Shown here one piece after another: positions 35,128 through 45,529 of a DNA stretch of 64,000 bases; positions within the stretch are counted from its first letter, which is position 1; each line of letters begins with the position of its first letter. Source of the DNA: Afipia massiliensis (lineage in GTDB: Bacteria > Pseudomonadota > Alphaproteobacteria > Rhizobiales > Xanthobacteraceae); NCBI RefSeq assembly GCF_001006325.2, contig NZ_LBIA02000001.1, positions 2,233,501 to 2,297,500 on the forward strand. Reading direction: 5' to 3'. A model generated the notes under the pieces. The model did not search any database. It was not told the DNA's origin and was given only the letters and a program-made list of their open reading frames with translations. Both the position numbers and the translations under genes were made by a program.

Positions 35128-37152
35128 ATGCGTTTTACGCCTCAATTTCTCGACGAACTGCGCGCCCGGCTTCCGGTTTCGGAAGTCGTGGGCAAGCGCG
35201 TGAAGTTGAAGCGGGCGGGCAAGGAGTGGAAGGGGCTGTCGCCGTTCCATCAGGAGAAGACGCCGTCCTTCACGGTCAACGACCAGAAGGGTTTTTACCA
35301 CGACTTCTCCAGCAACAAGCACGGCGACATCATCTCCTTCGTGATGGAAACCGAAGGCGTCGGTTTCCCCGAAGCGGTCGAGCGCCTCGCGTCGATGGCG
35401 GGGATGTCACTGCCTGCGGTGACGCCCGACGCTGCGCGGCAGGAGCAGCGCCGCAAGACGCTGCACGACGTGATGGACCTCGCCGCGAAATTCTTCGCCG
35501 ACACGCTGGCGTCGCGTAACGGCGCCAAGGCGCGCGGCTATCTCGGCGACCGCGCCATTTCGCCGGCGACGCAATTGCAGTTTCGTCTGGGTTACGCGCC
35601 CGCAGAGCGGTTCGCGCTGAAGGAGCATCTGGGCGGCCTCGGCATTCCGGTTCCGGACATGGTCGAGGCGGGACTTCTGATCGGCGGCGACGACATTCCG
35701 GTGCCGTATGACCGTTTTCGCGATCGCGTGATGTTTCCGATCACCGACGCCCGCAATCGCGTCATCGCCTTCGGCGGACGTGCGTTAGAGAAGGACGTGC
35801 CCGCGAAGTATCTCAATTCGCCGGAAACGCCGTTGTTTCACAAGGGCGACAATCTCTACAACCTCGCCACCGCGCGGCAGGCCGCGCATGAAGGCGCGCC
35901 CCTCATTGCAGTGGAAGGTTATGTCGACGTGATCGCGATGGTCAGCGTCGGGTTCAACGCCAGCGTCGCGCCGCTCGGCACCGCGCTGACCGAGAACCAG
36001 CTCACACTGCTGTGGAAGATGGCGGACGAGCCGATCCTGTGCTTCGACGGCGACGGCGCCGGCCAGCGCGCGGCGTTTCGCGCAGCCGATCTGGCGATGC
36101 CGCATCTCAAGCCGGGAAAAAGTCTGCGCGTCGCGCTGCTGCCGGAAGGGCAGGACCCTGACGATCTGGCGCGCTCCGGCGGACGCGGCGCGATCGAGGA
36201 AGTGATCGCGCAGGCAAAGCCGCTGGCGGAGATCGTGTGGTCGCGCGAGATCGAAGGCGGCAGCTTTGCCACGCCCGAACGCCGTGCGGCGCTGGAAGCA
36301 CGCATCAACGAACTCACCAACGGCATCCGCGACGAAGTGGTGCGGCGTTATTACCGGCAGGATTTTTCCGAGCGGCTGCGCAATGCCTTCGCGCCTCAAT
36401 CCGGCTACCGCGACGGTCCGCGCGGCGGCGGATTCCGGGGACAAAATCAGGGCGGGTTTGGCCGCGAATCAGGGCCGCGTTTTCAGCAACGCCCCCCATT
36501 TGCCCCCGGTGGAACCGGGCGGAACGACGGCCGGGGTGGCCTATCCACAGGTCCGCGCACCATCAACCGCTCGCCCTATCAGGTCGCCAGCCCACAGATG
36601 GCAGGCTCGTCGATCATGCGCGGCCAGCGCAGTTCCCTGTCCCGGCGGGAGGCTTTGATCCTGCTGTCGCTGATCAATCACCCTTGGCTTTTGCACGATC
36701 ATCTCGAGGAAGTTGCCGCCTTGGAGCTGGCCCATCCGGAGGCCCACAAACTGCGGGCCGGGATCATCGGCGCGTTCTCAAATTATTCGCACACCGACGA
36801 TCCGGCGGCGGAAAGTGCGCGGCTGCGGGCGAGTTTGGATCGGGCGGGATATTCCGAGCAAATTCAAAAGGTTGAGCGATCGCTCACAACCAAGAACGTG
36901 TGGGGGGCCCAGCCGGGCGCCGCGGAGGAGGATGTTCTGGCCACCTGGCACCAGCTCGTTGCCTTGCATCGCCAATGGCACTCCTTACTTAGAGAACTCA
37001 AGGATGCCGAACTGGCGCTTGGGCAAGACAGCAGCGAGAGAAACCTTTCCTGGCTGCGCGATGTGAAAGCCCGGCTTGCCGAAGTGGACGGCCTTGAGGC
37101 GCTGATCGAGGGTTTCGGCGAATCGTCGGGCCGGTTCCAGCGCAGGAGTTGA
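35128..37152 (+). CDS. dnaG: DNA primase DnaG, 674 aa
   Basis: N-terminal primase domain, TOPRIM core (IAVEGYVDVIAMVSVGFNAS, LCFDGDGAGQRA) and C-terminal helicase-binding domain (LSRREALILLSLINHPWLLH). In the N-terminal domain the Zn ligands of other primases (Cys, His, Cys, Cys) read Ser38, His41, Asp59, Ser62 (GLSPFHQEKTPSF, FYHDFSSNKHGD), so the zinc ribbon is apparently lost. A Gly/Arg-rich linker precedes the C-domain. ATG 35128 is the conserved start. rpoD follows, the usual macromolecular-synthesis order. Confidence 0.97.
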   Translation: MRFTPQFLDELRARLPVSEVVGKRVKLKRAGKEWKGLSPFHQEKTPSFTVNDQKGFYHDFSSNKHGDIISFVMETEGVGFPEAVERLASMAGMSLPAVTPDAARQEQRRKTLHDVMDLAAKFFADTLASRNGAKARGYLGDRAISPATQLQFRLGYAPAERFALKEHLGGLGIPVPDMVEAGLLIGGDDIPVPYDRFRDRVMFPITDARNRVIAFGGRALEKDVPAKYLNSPETPLFHKGDNLYNLATARQAAHEGAPLIAVEGYVDVIAMVSVGFNASVAPLGTALTENQLTLLWKMADEPILCFDGDGAGQRAAFRAADLAMPHLKPGKSLRVALLPEGQDPDDLARSGGRGAIEEVIAQAKPLAEIVWSREIEGGSFATPERRAALEARINELTNGIRDEVVRRYYRQDFSERLRNAFAPQSGYRDGPRGGGFRGQNQGGFGRESGPRFQQRPPFAPGGTGRNDGRGGLSTGPRTINRSPYQVASPQMAGSSIMRGQRSSLSRREALILLSLINHPWLLHDHLEEVAALELAHPEAHKLRAGIIGAFSNYSHTDDPAAESARLRASLDRAGYSEQIQKVERSLTTKNVWGAQPGAAEEDVLATWHQLVALHRQWHSLLRELKDAELALGQDSSERNLSWLRDVKARLAEVDGLEALIEGFGESSGRFQRRS

Positions 37153-37320
37153 CGAAACCGCCGCGATGGGCCTTTAAAGCCTCCGCCAAGGCCTTAAAAA
37201 GACTCGCCAAACCGGGTTTTTACCCGCAAAAACAGGGTTAATCGAAGCTTAACGGCCTTCGGCCATACCTACACCTTCGGCCCGGGTGGTGCCCTCAAAA
37301 GCGCCGCCCTTTCCGCATCG

Positions 37321-37482
37321 CAGTGATCCGGTTCTGACATTCGTATCCGACCCTTCGCGGGCACTCTTACGAATGTCAGAACCAAAGGATCACTAGAATC
37401 TTAATTTGCTAGTGTCCTTCGTATCCGACGTTCGTACAGAGAGCTCCGCAGAGTGAAACGAACGTCGGATACGGGACACTAG
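37321..37482. repeat. Composite multi-hairpin repeat, copy 3 (162 bp)
   Basis: Between dnaG and rpoD, same orientation as copy 1. It is bounded by CAGTGATCC and GGGACACTAG, with both dyads and the central AAGGATCACTAG / CTAGTGTCCTT pairing segment very clear. The loops differ from the other copies. The rest of the 390-base dnaG-rpoD gap shows no gene. Confidence 0.92.
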
Positions 37483-37542
37483 CGGTTTCAAATTCCACGC
37501 GGGCCACCGGCCCACGTCGTGAGCGTGTTTCAGGAGCAGTGA

Positions 37543-39681
<2,139 letters not shown>

Positions 39682-39716
39682 CGATCAACCAGTCGATCGT
39701 CCTTTGAGCAATTTGG

Positions 39717-39746
39717 ACCCGGTGCGTGCGCGCGCCGGGTTTTTTT
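39717..39746 (+). terminator. rpoD terminator
   Basis: ACCCGG (39717-39722) pairs with CCGGGT (39735-39740), with a GC-rich upper stem and a run of T to 39746. It is 36 bases after the rpoD stop. Confidence 0.9.
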
Positions 39747-39796
39747 ATGCGTTTGATCAGGCTTTTCTCAACCCGATTTGAAAAGGAGATATTTCC

Positions 39797-40207
39797 ATGA
39801 GCGCCAGCGATCCGATGTTGCTCAGTCAGCGTATTGCCCAAGTCTGTTTGTTTCTGGCAGGCGCCATCGCCGTCTTCGGCGGCACGTTGCAGATGTATCT
39901 CGGGCAGCCGGAAACCTCGCCGCGGCTCGACAATGTGCATCGCTTCATGGGCGGGATTTATCTGATGTCGGGTGTGGTCGGCCTGTGGGCCGCGGCGACC
40001 ATCCGCCAGCACAACGCGCTGGTCTTCCTGCTCGCGCTCACCGTGCTTGTGGGCGGCATCGGCCGGGTGATCTCGATCAGCAAGGTCGGCTTGCCCGAAC
40101 CGTCAGCGGTCTGGCTCGGTTATCTCGTTCCCGAGCTGGTCCTTCCGTGGATCATCATCGCGGCCCAGATCGTCACCAACCGCGCCATCAGCGGGGCACC
40201 GAACTGA
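39797..40207 (+). CDS. DUF4345-family membrane protein, 136 aa
   Basis: Four hydrophobic helices (VCLFLAGAIAVFGGTLQMYL, FMGGIYLMSGVVGLWAAATI, LVFLLALTVLVGGIGRVISI, YLVPELVLPWIIIAAQIVTN), with the conserved N...H.F.GG.Y pattern of DUF4345. The function is unknown. The ribosome site AAAGGAG is strong. Confidence 0.85.
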   Translation: MSASDPMLLSQRIAQVCLFLAGAIAVFGGTLQMYLGQPETSPRLDNVHRFMGGIYLMSGVVGLWAAATIRQHNALVFLLALTVLVGGIGRVISISKVGLPEPSAVWLGYLVPELVLPWIIIAAQIVTNRAISGAPN

Positions 40208-40228
40208 TAGCGATCTTCCTTTTGTTGC

Positions 40229-40681
40229 CTAGTATCCGCACGCGGTGCTGACTTTCAGCGTGAACTTGTCGAGATCGAAAGCCTGCTCCAGATTGCTCCC
40301 GAATAGTCCCAGCCATTTGTCCTGCGCCCGATAGGCAAGTTCCTCACGCGCCGCCGGACATTCGTATTTCAGGCGGCCGATGTTCTGCAGGTGATGCACC
40401 ATTTCATGCACCAGCACAGACAGGTCGGCCGGCGCGGCGCTGGTCCACGAGACCGGAAGATAGATGGTCTGGGTCGCGTCGTCGTAGACCGCAACCGTCG
40501 CGCGCGAATTGCCTTCGGCATTGCCGGCGATGTCGTGTTGCTGCCACGCGGCGAAGGCCTGATAGCGAATGGCGTTAATCTTCGCGGGCGAAACAAGCTC
40601 GACCTTCGGCGGTTCATGCGTCGCCGGAAGATCGAAGTTCACCGACAGCCACATCGCGATTGCGGTCAATAGGGCGGTCAT
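40229..40681 (-). CDS. HExxH zinc-protease-like protein (DUF6647 type), paralogue 1, 150 aa
   Basis: N-terminal hydrophobic segment (MTALLTAIAMWLSVNF), likely a signal or anchor, then a compact domain with VLVHEMVHHLQNIG (HExxHH), a conserved YECPAAREELAYRAQDKWLG helix supplying a third acidic ligand, and a C-terminal STACGY. It resembles minimal gluzincin-like domains. The function is unknown. A close paralogue lies at 42758-43213 on the same strand. Confidence 0.8.
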   Translation of the reverse strand: MTALLTAIAMWLSVNFDLPATHEPPKVELVSPAKINAIRYQAFAAWQQHDIAGNAEGNSRATVAVYDDATQTIYLPVSWTSAAPADLSVLVHEMVHHLQNIGRLKYECPAAREELAYRAQDKWLGLFGSNLEQAFDLDKFTLKVSTACGY

Positions 40682-40897
40682 GATGACACTCCTGTCTGCG
40701 GTTCTGTCGCCGTGTTTTCAGCGCTGAAGCCGGACCGGAGCGCGACGTGCGGATTGCTTCACGCGCGCTCCGTCCTTTTCGCGTTAAGGGCGATTTACGC
40801 TTTTAGGTGATGCTGTTTCTTGTTCGAATGAGCTTTATGCAGGAGCCATGGCAGAGTACAGTCACTCGCCGGTATACTTCCGCTTGCGGAACGCAAC

Positions 40898-41578
40898 ATG
40901 GTCAGATCGCACATGGTCAGATCGTCTGCCGAGACCAAGGCCAGAATTGTGAAGGCGGCCTACGCATTGTTCTGGCGCCACGGCTTTGTGAGAGCTTCGC
41001 TCGACGATATTGCCGAACATGCAAACGTCACCAAGCGCACGCTCTACCAGCATTTCCGCAGCAAGGATGATCTGATGGCCGTTGTGCTTGCGGAGGCAAG
41101 CGCGCTCGGAGTGGAGCGGGTGCGGCGATATTTCGAGGGGCCGCCGGAAAGCGCGGATGCGATTATCGATGCGATGTTCGCCGAGCTGATCGAATGGGCA
41201 TCGCGGCCGCATTGGGCCGGCACCGGCTTCACGCGCGTCGCATTCGAACTTGCCGATCTTCCCGGTCATCCCGCGCGCGCGATCGCCAGGCATCACAAGA
41301 CCTCGATGGAATCGTTATGTGCCGACTTGTTCGACAGGGCCGGGCTCGCGTCGCCCCTTGAACGGGCGCGTCAGGTGATGCTGGTGTGGGAAGGCGCGGT
41401 CACCCTGATGCTGGTTCACGGTGACCGCAGTTATGTCGAAGCCGCTGCGAAGGCTGCAAAGCAGTTTATCGACGTCCCGCGCGAGCGCCCGGCATCGATT
41501 CCATCCCGCAGGAATTCAGGCGGCAATTCCCGCAAGCACAACGCTGCCGGTGGAATCAAGGCGGCTTCCTCACGGTGA
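40898..41578 (+). CDS. TetR/AcrR-family regulator, 226 aa
   Basis: N-terminal HTH (TKARIVKAAYALFWRHGFVR, ASLDDIAEHANVTKRTLYQH, FRSKDDLMAVV) and a C-terminal ligand/dimer domain. The first 15 bases (ATGGTCAGATCGCAC) are almost repeated immediately, offering two starts at 40898 and 40913. It is divergent from the HExxH gene and 150 bases upstream of a lytic transglycosylase. The inducer is unknown. Confidence 0.9.
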   Translation: MVRSHMVRSSAETKARIVKAAYALFWRHGFVRASLDDIAEHANVTKRTLYQHFRSKDDLMAVVLAEASALGVERVRRYFEGPPESADAIIDAMFAELIEWASRPHWAGTGFTRVAFELADLPGHPARAIARHHKTSMESLCADLFDRAGLASPLERARQVMLVWEGAVTLMLVHGDRSYVEAAAKAAKQFIDVPRERPASIPSRRNSGGNSRKHNAAGGIKAASSR

Positions 41579-41659
41579 TCGAATCGACTGCTCCGGCCGG
41601 TGTAGATTAGCGCGGCGCATGGATTCGATGCTGTTTCGTTTAAAAGCGTAAGAACTAAG

Positions 41660-41693
41660 GCGTGGATGGCCGGGACAAGCCCGGCCATGACAG
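41660..41693. repeat. Single unit of family P3
   Basis: CGTGGATGGCCGGGACAAGC plus CCGGCCATGACAG, the right-hand unit of the P3 pair. The matching left unit is not seen upstream, so this is a solo copy. Confidence 0.75.
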
Positions 41694-41728
41694 TGTAGAA
41701 TCGCGGAATATTTGAAACGGAGTTCGTG

Positions 41729-42535
41729 ATGTCCAGACTTCGCCTCGCGATCATTCTTTGCGCCCTCACTCTTTCCACCCCCACCTTCGCCGCGCGCTGC
41801 GGCGGCGATTTCCAGACCTTCGTCTCCGCCATGGCGCAGGAGGCTCAGGCGGCGGGGATTTCGCGCGGCGTGATCGACAGCGCGCTCAATGGCGTGACGC
41901 AGGACCCCGGGGTGCTGGCGTTCGACCGCCGCCAGCGCGGCACCTTCAACAAGACGTTTGAGCAATATATCGCCACCCGCGTGGGGCCGGGGCGCATCAA
42001 GACCGGACAGGCGATGCTGCAGCGGCATGCCTCGCTGCTGTCGCGCATCGAGCAACGCTTCGGTGTGCCGCCGCAAATCATCGTCGCGATCTGGGGGCTG
42101 GAATCGGATTTCGGCAAGGGTGATCTTGGCAGAATGCCGGTGGTGCGCACGCTCGCGACCATGGCGCATGATTGCCGCCGCACCGAACTGTTTCAGGGCG
42201 AGCTGCTGGCGGCCCTGAAGATCGTCCAGCGCGGCGATCTCCCGCTGCGCGATCTGGTCGGCGCCTATGCCGGCGAACTCGGCCAGACCCAGTTCCTGCC
42301 GTCATCCTATATCAAGTACGGCGTGGATTTCGACGGCAACGGCCATGTCGATCTGCGCCACAGCATTCCGGACGTGCTGGCCTCCACCGCCAATCTTCTG
42401 AAGACCGCCGGCTGGCGGGCGGGCGGCGATTATCACGAAGGCTCGGCGAATTTCGAAGCGATGCGCGAATGGAATCGCGCGACCATCTATCGCAAGACCA
42501 TCGGCTATTTCGCCGATCGTCTCGCGGGACGGTGA
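41729..42535 (+). CDS. Lytic murein transglycosylase (MltB/SLT2 family), 268 aa
   Basis: Signal peptide (MSRLRLAIILCALTLSTPTFAA|RC) then the GH103 domain with catalytic Glu in IVAIWGLESDFGKGDLGRMP, plus YAGELGQTQFLPSSYIKYGV and FDGNGHVDLRHSIPDVLAST. It cleaves peptidoglycan glycan strands, leaving 1,6-anhydroMurNAc. ATG 41729 follows an overlapping GTG. No peptidoglycan-binding domain, unlike the homologue at 60755. Confidence 0.94.
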   Translation: MSRLRLAIILCALTLSTPTFAARCGGDFQTFVSAMAQEAQAAGISRGVIDSALNGVTQDPGVLAFDRRQRGTFNKTFEQYIATRVGPGRIKTGQAMLQRHASLLSRIEQRFGVPPQIIVAIWGLESDFGKGDLGRMPVVRTLATMAHDCRRTELFQGELLAALKIVQRGDLPLRDLVGAYAGELGQTQFLPSSYIKYGVDFDGNGHVDLRHSIPDVLASTANLLKTAGWRAGGDYHEGSANFEAMREWNRATIYRKTIGYFADRLAGR

Positions 42536-42584
42536 ATTCGACCGCCGTCGAAGTGTGAAAAATCGACGCGAATCCTAAACCCCG

Positions 42585-42693
42585 GTCGTCCCCGCGAAAG
42601 CGGGGACCCATGATCCCTGCGGTTTCATTTATCAACGTTGCGCAGGAGAACGAGCGGCCATTGGGAATGGATCCCCGCTTTCGCGGGGATGAC
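42585..42693. repeat. Inverted pair of family P1 repeats
   Basis: Facing 27-base units at 42585-42611 and 42667-42693 (unit core CGCGAAAGCGGGGACCCAT) around a 55-base non-coding spacer. Confidence 0.9.
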
Positions 42694-42757
42694 CCGTTGA
42701 GAGATGTCTCGCGGGGCTGTGACGCTCCTGCTGCCGCAAGGCTGATACGTCCTGCGG

Positions 42758-43213
42758 CTAGAATCCGCAGGTCGTGCTGACTTTCAATGTGAACTTGTCG
42801 ATGCCGAATGTGTGCTCGAGGTCCTGTCCGAACAGGCCGAGCCATTGGTCCTGCGCGCGATAGGCAAGCTCCTCGCGCGCCGCCGGGCATTCGTAACTGA
42901 TGCCGCCGATGTTCTGGAGGTGATGCACCATCTCGTGCACCAGCATCGACAGGTCGGCCGCCGTGCCGCCGGTCCATGTCAGGGGAAGGTAGATGGTCCG
43001 GTTGGGGTCATCGTAAACGGCGACGGTGTCGCGCGGGTCGGAGACAGGTGGCATGGCGGCGATGTCGTGCCGTCGCTCCACGTTGAAGGCCTGATGGCGG
43101 ATGGCCATGATCCTGGCCGGGGAGACCAGTTCGATTTTCGGTTGTTCGCTCAGGGGCGGCAGGTTGAAGTTGGCTGAGAGCCAAAGCGCGATTGCGGTCA
43201 ACAGGGCTGTCAT
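42758..43213 (-). CDS. HExxH zinc-protease-like protein, paralogue 2, 151 aa
   Basis: Near-copy of the protein at 40229-40681: MTALLTAIALWLSANFNLPP, MLVHEMVHHLQNIGGISYEC, AREELAYRAQDQWLGLFGQD and STTCGF. Divergence is concentrated in the middle (residues about 45-60). The two genes flank the TetR regulator and the lytic transglycosylase. ATG 43213 is chosen by alignment with the paralogue. Function unknown. Confidence 0.8.
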   Translation of the reverse strand: MTALLTAIALWLSANFNLPPLSEQPKIELVSPARIMAIRHQAFNVERRHDIAAMPPVSDPRDTVAVYDDPNRTIYLPLTWTGGTAADLSMLVHEMVHHLQNIGGISYECPAAREELAYRAQDQWLGLFGQDLEHTFGIDKFTLKVSTTCGF

Positions 43214-43336
43214 ATCGGGCGCTCCTGTCAGGGGTGAGGACGGGCGCACGCTATTCCCTGTTTCGGTCTCCGGATGTGGCGTGCTTCACGCGCGAGCGTC
43301 ATCCTTACGGGTAGCTTGCACTACCGGATGCAGTAA

Positions 43337-43373
43337 CAACAAAAAAGAAAAGGGCAGCACGCATGCTGCCCTT
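43337..43373 (-). terminator. Terminator of the ArsR-SRPBCC operon
   Basis: AAGGGCAGCA (43350-43359), loop CGCA, TGCTGCCCTT (43364-43373). On the minus strand the tail is TTCTTTTTTG. It stands 28 bases past the SRPBCC stop. Confidence 0.85.
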
Positions 43374-43400
43374 GGTTGTTCGATGCGCTGATGAAATCGC

Positions 43401-43874
43401 TCACATCGTCTTGGCGTGCGCCACCAACTGATCGAGCGCCGTGCCCCAGCCGCTATGGAAGCCCATCTCTTCGTGGGTCTTCTTCCCGGCTTCGTCCTTG
43501 TGGATCGCCCAGGCGGTGTACTTCGAGCCGCCCTTGATGGGGTCGATGAGGACGATAGCGGTGAAGAAGCCGTCATCGCGCGGGCGGAAGCCCGGCAGCA
43601 GCGCATCGGTGAACACCAGCTTGCGCTTCTCCACAACCTCGAGGCAGCAACCGAGGTTGGTCATGTCCTGCCCCTCGGGCGAGCGCATCACGGTGCGGAA
43701 GATGCCGCCCGGACGAAGGTCAATCTCGCACTCCACCGTTTTCCACGGCGCAGGCGTGAACCATTTCATCAGGTGCTGCGGCTCGGTCCATGCCCTCCAG
43801 ACCAGTTCGGGCGGCACGTCGATTTCACGTTCGAGGACGAGATCGAGGTTGGGGTCGGTTTTGTACGCTGTCAC
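43401..43874 (-). CDS. SRPBCC-family protein, 157 aa
   Basis: AHSA1/START-like protein ([75 protein letters not shown]). GTG start overlaps the upstream ArsR stop as GTGA; a longer reading in the same frame is only antisense of ArsR. Operon partner of the ArsR gene; ligand unknown. Confidence 0.9.
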   Translation of the reverse strand: MTAYKTDPNLDLVLEREIDVPPELVWRAWTEPQHLMKWFTPAPWKTVECEIDLRPGGIFRTVMRSPEGQDMTNLGCCLEVVEKRKLVFTDALLPGFRPRDDGFFTAIVLIDPIKGGSKYTAWAIHKDEAGKKTHEEMGFHSGWGTALDQLVAHAKTM

Positions 43875-44215
43875 TTCGCTGTCTCCGTGGCGTTGAGGTG
43901 TCTGAGATAGTCGTCGAGCTGGTCGAGCCTTTTGGTCCAGAGCGTGCGCTGCGCGCCGATCCAGTCCTCCGCAGCCGCCAGTTGCTTGGGCTTGAGGTGG
44001 CAGGTGCGGACCCGTCCCACTTTTTTCGACCTGACGAGGCCACATTCCTCCAGCACCTTGAGGTGCTGAAGAAACGTCGGCAGCGCCATGCTGAACGGCT
44101 GCGCGAGATCGCTCACCGTGGCAGGGCCGGATGTCAGCTTTGCCAGCACCGCGCGCCGGGTCGGATCGGCGAGGGCGTGGAACGTGTCGTTGAGGCGATC
44201 TTGTTGGTTAGTCAT
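43871..44215 (-). CDS. ArsR-family regulator, 114 aa
   Basis: [40 protein letters not shown] and [20 protein letters not shown] are those of the ArsR branch that controls SRPBCC partners. ATG 44215. It is translationally coupled to the SRPBCC gene and probably autorepresses. Confidence 0.92.
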   Translation of the reverse strand: MTNQQDRLNDTFHALADPTRRAVLAKLTSGPATVSDLAQPFSMALPTFLQHLKVLEECGLVRSKKVGRVRTCHLKPKQLAAAEDWIGAQRTLWTKRLDQLDDYLRHLNATETAK

Positions 44216-44352
44216 ATGGCTAACTATAATCCCGCAAAAAGTTAGGTCAACGCCTAAGTGTTGCGGCAAGCGGACGCAGGGCGTGTGCTGCGGAATTTGC
44301 GGAAACAGCCGGGAAAAGGCCGGTTTTGCGGCCGCCCTTTCTCCTTGGGACG

Positions 44353-44622
44353 TCAGGCCGCGGCGGGCGGCGCGACCACCACCGCCACGATCCGCCGCAC
44401 CAGCGGCAGCACCGCGAGCAGGGTCGGAAACGCGACCAGCCAGGAAATGCCCCAGGCTGCTGGCCATGTCGCGAGAAAAGCCTCTGTGGCACCGAGACTC
44501 TTCAGCGTCGAAATCCCCGAGACCACGAAGGTCATCAGGATCGACAGCACCAGCGGCATCACGACCGAAGCATAACGCGCGGGCAGCTTGCCGCGTGTGC
44601 GGGATTTGGGAAGCGTTGTCAT
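44353..44622 (-). CDS. DUF2798-family membrane protein, 89 aa
   Basis: Two transmembrane helices (VVMPLVLSILMTFVVSGIST and WGISWLVAFPTLLAVLPLVR) matching the DUF2798 pattern, with a basic N-terminus (TLPKSRTRGKLPARYASV). Function unknown. Confidence 0.82.
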   Translation of the reverse strand: MTTLPKSRTRGKLPARYASVVMPLVLSILMTFVVSGISTLKSLGATEAFLATWPAAWGISWLVAFPTLLAVLPLVRRIVAVVVAPPAAA

Positions 44623-44980
44623 CAGGTCACTCTTTGAAAAACGGCTGCCCGGTCATCAGAGATGCGCGATGACGGTTGCGGGGCAATGATCGCAAGCTTG
44701 CCTCGTGGTGTGAGGGGCTGGGCGTTCTGCTCGTCATGGCATTCCTCCGGGCCGGCGGCCTCGGTTGAATGCGTTGCCTGACGTGAGACGCTTACGGCGC
44801 GATCAGCGCGGGGCCGTTCTAGCGAGAATGGAATTGGGATTCAAGCGTTGCAGGGATGAGGCAATCGCTAAGGGAGAGGTGAGTAAGCGCGGATGGCGCG
44901 AGGGAAATTATTTGGGGAGCCGCCCTGAACCGGCGGCTCGGGCGAAGCGACTCCGCCCGAGCCACTTCAAATAAACAAAA
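44623..44980. other. Intergenic region without a convincing gene
   Basis: A 69-codon frame starting from TTG at 44765 is open but has no ribosome site and no recognisable features. A GC-rich palindrome (CCGCCCTGAACCGGCGGCTCGGGCGAAGCGACTCCGCCCGAGCC region, about 44922-44963) could terminate transcription of the small lysine-rich gene, whose minus-strand reading ends at 44981. Confidence 0.35.
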
Positions 44981-45058
44981 CTACTTCTTCTTCGCCTTCT
45001 TGGCCTTCTTCACTGTCTTCTTCGCCGCCTTCTTCGCCTTCTTGGCTTTCTTCGCCAT
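44981..45058 (-). CDS. Lysine/alanine-rich histone-like peptide, 25 aa
   Basis: Encodes MAKKAKKAKKAAKKTVKKAK followed by KAKKK, an almost pure Lys/Ala peptide resembling the tail of histone H1 and bacterial Hc1-like proteins. GAGG lies before the ATG at 45058. Codons alternate GCG/AAG/GCC, not a simple DNA repeat, which supports translation. Likely nucleic-acid binding, but function is inferred only from composition. Confidence 0.6.
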   Translation of the reverse strand: MAKKAKKAKKAAKKTVKKAKKAKKK

Positions 45059-45529
45059 GGCATCCTCATGGGTTCGAGTTGACGTCAACGTCACGAGGCA
45101 TGCTCGGCGATAGGCCAGTGCGCAGCCTCGAATCCGATCCGAACCGATTCGCTGAAATTTGTCGCCTGTTTTTCAGCATTGTGCCGTCTCGGTGACATTG
45201 CCGGTGTCTTTTTCTGTGGACGGTGGCGTGCGCGCTCAGGGTTAACATCGGGCAAAGGCTTTCGTTTTGCTTTCGCGATTGCCGGTGCGCGCGCCACAAC
45301 GGCTTTCGTTTGGGCGTGCGCCCCGCATCTTCATCAAATCCCAACCACGGCGCGGTTTATCCGAAGCCGGTCAGACTCCGTTAAGAGCGCCCCTGCAAGG
45401 ATGCATCCGGCTTCGGGGGAGGCGGAATTCCGGGTGATCCGGAATCGGGAGTGGGTCTATGCAACGGGCAGCGATCAATCACAGGGACAGGGCAGAAGAC
45501 GCGGTCAATCGCGCGCCCTTGGCCCGGTC
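45059..45529. other. Upstream region of the diguanylate cyclase
   Basis: A frame in phase with the cyclase gene stays open back to 45179, but its residues are not membrane-like or conserved-looking, and no ribosome site was found. I see no RNA gene, repeat or clear promoter here. Confidence 0.35.

Noticed and set aside
44765-44974. 69-codon frame starting at TTG
   Set aside because: No ribosome site, no conserved features and a repeat-like 3' end.
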